Made by a program: the position numbers and the translations under genes. From an uncultured Faecalibacterium sp. (lineage in GTDB: Bacteria > Bacillota > Clostridia > Oscillospirales > Ruminococcaceae): a DNA stretch of 9,126 bases. Shown here piece after piece: positions 7,701-9,126 of this stretch. The first letter of the stretch is position 1, and every line of letters starts with the position of its first letter. Under the pieces are notes generated by a model, which worked only from the letters and a program-made list of their open reading frames with translations, had not been told where the DNA came from and did no database searches. The stretch covers positions 1 through 9,126 of the forward strand of contig CABQHF010000072.1 of NCBI GenBank assembly GCA_902463905.1. Reading direction: 5' to 3'.

Positions 7701-8211
7701 AGTGGGGCAGATAGTTGTGGGCACAGTGGAACTCGATGCAGTCGAATCCGGCAGCCACTGCACGGGCAGCCGCTTTGCCATAGCAGTCCACCACCTCGGC
7801 GATCATTTCCTTGCTGATGCCGGGAACAGTGAAGCCGGGTGCCAGCTCGGTATCACTGGAAAGCAGGATCATGGCCGTCTGATCCATGCCCACAGCCAGA
7901 CCGCCCTGCCACAGCTGGATGCCGGCCTTGCCGCCCTCGGCGTGGATGGCATCGGTCAGCTCCTTCAGCTTGGGGATGTACTTGTCCTCTGCAATGGAAA
8001 GGAACATCTTGGGTGCGCTGAGGGCGTGGACGGAGGAGACCTCCACGATATTCAGAGCGCTGCCGCCCCGGGCACGGGCGACATGGTATGCAATGTGCTT
8101 TTCGTTTACAAAACGATCCTCGGTAAAGCGAGTGCCCATGGCAGGCATGATAATGCGGTTACGCAAGGTCATGTCCTTGATGGTGATGGGCGTGAACAGC
8201 TTGTCGAACAT
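4729..8211 (-). CDS. BaiCD/FadH-type flavin reductase fused to extended SDR and C-terminal zinc-finger-like module
   Basis: A 1160-residue multidomain oxidoreductase. Residues 1-325 form an old-yellow-enzyme FMN barrel (PAMGTRF at 23-29, GIQLW at 97-101, HCAHNYLPHSFLS at 162-174 with likely catalytic Y167, YGGSLENR at 184-191). A 4Fe-4S motif follows: C340-x2-C343-x3-C347-x13-C361. Residues 385-645 hold FAD and NAD(P) Rossmann motifs (GGGIAG at 390-395, E413, GGGMVG at 513-518, GDAAGAR at 623-629). This half has the full layout of 2,4-dienoyl-CoA reductase and BaiCD, which reduce conjugated C=C bonds. Residues 658-930 are a second enzyme, an extended SDR with TGATGTMG (664-671) and Y809-x3-K813; G780-T781 replaces the usual Ser pair. 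The end carries C1083, H1087, C1103 and C1106, probably binding zinc. AAGGAGG lies 6 nt before the ATG. It is first in an operon with the SDR. The substrate is unknown; steroid, bile acid or another enone is inferred. Confidence 0.93.
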   Translation of the reverse strand: MFDKLFTPITIKDMTLRNRIIMPAMGTRFTEDRFVNEKHIAYHVARARGGSALNIVEVSSVHALSAPKMFLSIAEDKYIPKLKELTDAIHAEGGKAGIQLWQGGLAVGMDQTAMILLSSDTELAPGFTVPGISKEMIAEVVDCYGKAAARAVAAGFDCIEFHCAHNYLPHSFLSDGLNHRTDAYGGSLENRARFPLECIRAIRASMPKGMPLFMRIDAQDDGFGEAGLTVEDTITFCNWAKDAGVDVLDVSRGNIVTAASKYEVPPLDLPRGFNVDNAARIRKGTGMLTIGVGRINDPQQAEDILEADKVDMVVMGRAQLADPDFCNKCREGRVEDIDCCVGCNQGCLDGFADLNMPHITCLRNPAIGRETECAAAMQPTQSPKTILIAGGGIAGLEAARTLKRKGHDPILCEASDALGGQFVLAGKAPRKEEMEAAIQSMASQVQRMGVEVRLNTPVTPELIEEIKPAAVFNCIGATPLIPNIPGAEGAHVANSHDVLAGKVKPTGRVVIIGGGMVGMEVAELLAEQGCTVTDLEMMKKFCADLGSARKICVTESIYAHGITPVTEVKVTEIREGAVLGEKDGKTVEYPCDWAVLAIGSRKRDGAALEAACRKLGIGYLALGDAAGARRAMNATREAFDAALRVDDETFMQDIIAGPKTVFVTGATGTMGQETVKQLLARSPRFKVRVLARPSDKNRVLLKKMAHPMLEVVWGDMADFACVKRCVEGADYVLHIGAMVSPAADKYPEKTLYTNIGSTLAIIKAIQEQPNADDIHLVYVGTVAETGDRQYPVQMGRCGDPINPSIHDYYAISKVFSEFAVFESGLKHWVSIRQTGQYPTNDGAGEEPIIFHQPPNNVLEWSTSVESGICMANICESWVPESFWRKAYNLSSGKGWRFTCWEFTNLMIEGMGMTFADTQDPRRMAKYNFHGHYFSDADALNDILHFRCIDPKTYQQGIVDSMKAMMQNPMIAAMIPGAEAMKAQNVQIGHKRMGYDWMMENNETDWINAFFGSKEEAEAIPSLEEGYKLFHPSEEEQKLDHGYDESKEFEALDLEDMKKAAAFRGGEVVSDKMEGVYQPLVWKCAFGHTFKATPNTVLRGGHWCPECQRSEWHYAEIARKNPFYAQVWKPIHGDKHDYHIPMAYSAFDITEKLKKELNIED

Positions 8212-8273
8212 AAGCAGCCTCCTTTTGAATCAGTGCTTTCGGTGACTTCAGGATATCATGCACCGGCAGGAGC

Positions 8274-8303
8274 TGTATACTAAAATTGAGAATTATTTAT
8301 CAA
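8274..8303 (-). promoter_or_regulatory. Promoter of the oxidoreductase operon
   Basis: On the minus strand, -35 TTGATA (8303-8298), an 18-nt spacer, and -10 TATACA (8279-8274). The expected leader is about 55 nt and ends in AAGGAGG, 6 nt before the ATG. The -35 and spacer are covered by an inverted repeat (8282-8307), so a repressor could block polymerase here. Confidence 0.6.
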
Positions 8304-8307
8304 TTTT
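8282..8307. promoter_or_regulatory. Inverted repeat over the operon promoter, probable operator
   Basis: AAAATTGA (8282-8289) and TCAATTTT (8300-8307) are perfect inverted copies separated by 10 nt. The pair overlies the -35 element and spacer of the operon promoter, a position typical for repressor operators. The binding protein is not identifiable from the window. Confidence 0.5.
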
Positions 8308-8312
8308 TGGAA

Positions 8313-8343
8313 GAAGGATCTCGCCGGCTCATTTGCATCCTTC
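8313..8343. repeat. Inverted repeat GAAGGAT/ATCCTTC upstream of the operon promoter
   Basis: GAAGGAT (8313-8319) and ATCCTTC (8337-8343) are perfect inverted copies with a 17-nt centre that contains the palindrome GCCGGC. It lies just upstream of the -35 on the transcribed strand, where an activator could bind. A 7-bp arm could arise by chance. Confidence 0.3.
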
Positions 8344-8364
8344 AATCGTCAAAAACGGACGATT
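8344..8364. repeat. Inverted repeat AATCGTC/GACGATT between small gene and operon
   Basis: AATCGTC (8344-8350) and GACGATT (8358-8364) are perfect inverted copies around a 7-nt A-rich centre. It directly abuts the previous repeat and lies at about -65 to -95 relative to the operon start. It may be an operator half-pair or a second small hairpin after the preceding terminator. Confidence 0.35.
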
Positions 8365-8365
8365 C

Positions 8366-8416
8366 AAAAATAAATGCCGGATATCACCCGCTTAAAAACG
8401 GTGATGTCCGGCATTT
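8366..8416 (-). terminator. Intrinsic terminator of the small hypothetical gene
   Basis: A 17-bp stem (arms 8416-8400 and 8388-8372, one G-U pair) encloses an 11-nt loop; the minus-strand transcript continues into a U-rich tail. The stem begins 2 nt after the stop codon of the 83-residue gene. The plus-strand side also has a T-rich stretch, but no plus-strand gene is present. Confidence 0.88.
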
Positions 8417-8418
8417 GT

Positions 8419-8670
8419 TTAGATTTCCAGCCCGTGGTTCCCGGATGCGTTTTTCAGGTATTCTTCCGGATTACCGTTCAGAATCAAATCTGCATAGCCA
8501 AGCGGATTGTTAAAAATGAGGTAGTCCAGTTCCGTCCTCTGCGCCATGGTCACATCCAGTGCATCCTCGACCCTGGTGCAGTCGATGGAGATTTTTCTCC
8601 CATCCCGGAGCAGCAGCTCCACGTAACCGGTGTCCATGTTGAAATGGCAAGCTCTTGCATCGTACTTCAT
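8419..8670 (-). CDS. Small conserved-looking protein, possibly DUF6061 family
   Basis: An 83-residue soluble acidic protein with no signal peptide, transmembrane segment or cysteine cluster. From memory the central features resemble small Firmicutes proteins annotated as DUF6061: NMDTGYVELLL at 11-21, then ISIDC at 27-31, then ELDYLIFNNPLGYADLIL at 47-64. The beginning reads as two or three beta strands and the end as helical. The function is unknown. AAAGGA lies about 7 nt before the ATG. A terminator starts 2 nt after its stop, so it is monocistronic. No convincing -35/-10 pair was found upstream, although a short palindrome, CTTATGATAAG (8722-8732), lies about 50 nt before the start. Its neighbours (tRNA-Lys upstream, oxidoreductase operon downstream) are separated by terminators and give no functional hint. 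Confidence 0.8.
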   Translation of the reverse strand: MKYDARACHFNMDTGYVELLLRDGRKISIDCTRVEDALDVTMAQRTELDYLIFNNPLGYADLILNGNPEEYLKNASGNHGLEI

Positions 8671-8760
8671 GTTTGTGTCCTTTCCGCCTTACGGCACTCT
8701 TACAGTGGTCTGTCGTGCTTTCTTATGATAAGGTCTGGGACGCTTTTCGATGGAAGCAAG

Positions 8761-8796
8761 GGATTCATTTTGTTTTCCAAAGAAAACAAAAAATCC
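8761..8796. other. Second A/T-rich hairpin overlapping the 5S-tRNA terminator
   Basis: TTTTGTTTTC (8768-8777) pairs perfectly with GAAAACAAAA (8782-8791) around a 4-nt loop. After a 2-nt bulge, GGATT (8761-8765) pairs with AATCC (8792-8796). The arm 8790-8796 is also used by the terminator hairpin, so the two structures compete. It may be a back-up terminator or 3'-end stabiliser. Confidence 0.4.
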
Positions 8797-8831
8797 GAAC
8801 CCTTCTCCTATCGGAAAAAAGTTCGGATTTT
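8783..8831 (-). terminator. Intrinsic terminator of the 5S-tRNA-Lys unit
   Basis: On the minus strand an 11-bp stem (arms 8831-8821 and 8800-8790) encloses a 20-nt loop and runs into a U-rich tail (down to 8783). It begins 8 nt after the tRNA CCA, as expected for the end of a stable-RNA transcript. Confidence 0.8.
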
Positions 8832-8838
8832 GTTGTTG

Positions 8839-8914
8839 TGGTGCACCTCCAGGGACTCGAACCCTGGGCCCACTGATTAAGAGTCAGTTGCTCTACCAAC
8901 TGAGCTAGAGGTGC
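8839..8914 (-). tRNA. tRNA-Lys, anticodon CTT, CCA encoded
   Basis: A full cloverleaf of 76 nt including CCA. The acceptor stem GCACCTC/GAGGTGC has 7 perfect pairs, with discriminator A and CCA at 8841-8839. The D stem is GCTC/GAGC, the anticodon stem ACTGA/TCAGT with loop CTCTTAA (anticodon CTT, decoding AAG), and the T arm is CAGGG/CCCTG with loop TTCGAGT. It lies 39 nt after the 5S rRNA and before an intrinsic terminator, so the two are probably cotranscribed and the ends made by RNase processing. Confidence 0.97.
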
Positions 8915-8917
8915 ATA

Positions 8918-8948
8918 TTGTCAAGATGCGGTTTCTTCATCTTGACAA
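8918..8948 (-). repeat. Perfect hairpin in the 5S-tRNA spacer, probable processing stem
   Basis: TTGTCAAGATG (8918-8928) and CATCTTGACAA (8938-8948) are perfect 11-bp inverted copies around a 9-nt loop. The hairpin fills most of the 39-nt spacer between 5S and tRNA-Lys. No U-run follows it, so it is not a standard terminator; a ribonuclease processing signal is the simplest reading. Confidence 0.7.
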
Positions 8949-8953
8949 CTCAA

Positions 8954-9069
<116 letters not shown>

Positions 9070-9084
9070 CGATCTGACTGGTTC

Positions 9085-9113
9085 AGTATAGCATATCTGC
9101 TTTACTTTGTCCA
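9085..9113 (-). promoter_or_regulatory. Strong promoter directly upstream of 5S rRNA
   Basis: On the minus strand, -35 TGGACA (9113-9108), exactly 17 nt of spacer, and -10 TATACT (9090-9085) with TGC before it, an extended -10. Transcription would start only about 8-10 nt before the 5S 5' end. This matches consensus better than the other promoters in the window, as expected for stable RNA. Confidence 0.75.
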
Positions 9114-9126
9114 GTGTTTCTTAGAA

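Noticed and set aside
4729..8211. Identification of the reductase half as bilirubin reductase BilR
   Set aside because: BilR belongs to the same old-yellow-enzyme superfamily, but I cannot show BilR-specific residues; the motif and cluster spacing look closer to BaiCD. Kept only as an alternative to be tested.
4798..8283. Plus-strand open frame of about 1161 codons
   Set aside because: It is the exact-register complement of the fusion gene, which has clear enzyme motifs and an ideal ribosome binding site. The antisense translation is His/Gly/Val/Leu-rich without motifs and runs through the real gene's promoter side.
8374..8880. Plus-strand open frame of about 168 codons
   Set aside because: It starts inside a terminator stem and runs through the small gene, another terminator and into the tRNA, so it cannot be a real coding region.
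8839..8914. tRNA-Lys as attachment site of an integrated element
   Set aside because: No copy of the tRNA 3' end, integrase or other mobile gene was found in the window.

Overview
The window reads as a chromosomal segment of a GC-rich anaerobic Firmicute, most likely an Oscillospiraceae/Ruminococcaceae gut commensal of the Faecalibacterium type. This is an inference from four things: strong AAGGAGG-type ribosome binding sites, U-tailed terminators, a domain-permuted family 3 glycoside hydrolase, and an oxygen-sensitive flavin/iron-sulfur reductase. No taxonomic search was possible. Every supported gene lies on the minus strand, so transcription runs from high to low coordinates.

Right edge (about 8780-9126): a compact stable-RNA unit. 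A near-consensus promoter sits just upstream of a 5S rRNA, followed by a perfect 11-bp inverted repeat, a tRNA-Lys(CTT) with encoded CCA, and an intrinsic terminator. No 23S sequence is visible before the 5S, so this looks like a 5S-tRNA unit with its own promoter. Next comes a lone 83-residue small protein gene (8419-8670), closed by a 17-bp terminator hairpin.

Centre (3880-8365): a two-gene operon with a promoter at 8274-8303. Three inverted repeats are stacked around and upstream of this promoter, and a 16-bp terminator hairpin closes the operon. The first gene encodes a 1160-residue fusion. Its N-terminal half is a complete BaiCD/FadH-type old-yellow-enzyme reductase (FMN barrel, 4Fe-4S cluster, FAD and NAD(P) domains). 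Its C-terminal half is an extended short-chain dehydrogenase resembling 3-beta-HSD/epimerase proteins, ending in a Cys/His zinc-finger-like motif. The second gene, 11 nt downstream, encodes a classical SDR resembling FabG and BaiA. One reading is that the operon reduces an enone and then interconverts an adjacent ketone and alcohol on a polycyclic substrate such as a steroid, bile acid or plant terpenoid. This is inferred from family resemblance only.

Left part (1-3878): an AraC-family regulator with its own promoter and terminator, then a membrane-anchored GH3 beta-glycosidase that runs off the left edge after 816 codons. The GH3 has the permuted order (C-terminal sandwich domain, then fibronectin-III-like domain, then TIM barrel), with catalytic residues visible. 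The regulator could control the operon upstream of it, the GH3 gene downstream, or itself; the sequence does not decide.

The strongest candidate for something undescribed is the three-module oxidoreductase fusion and its SDR partner.
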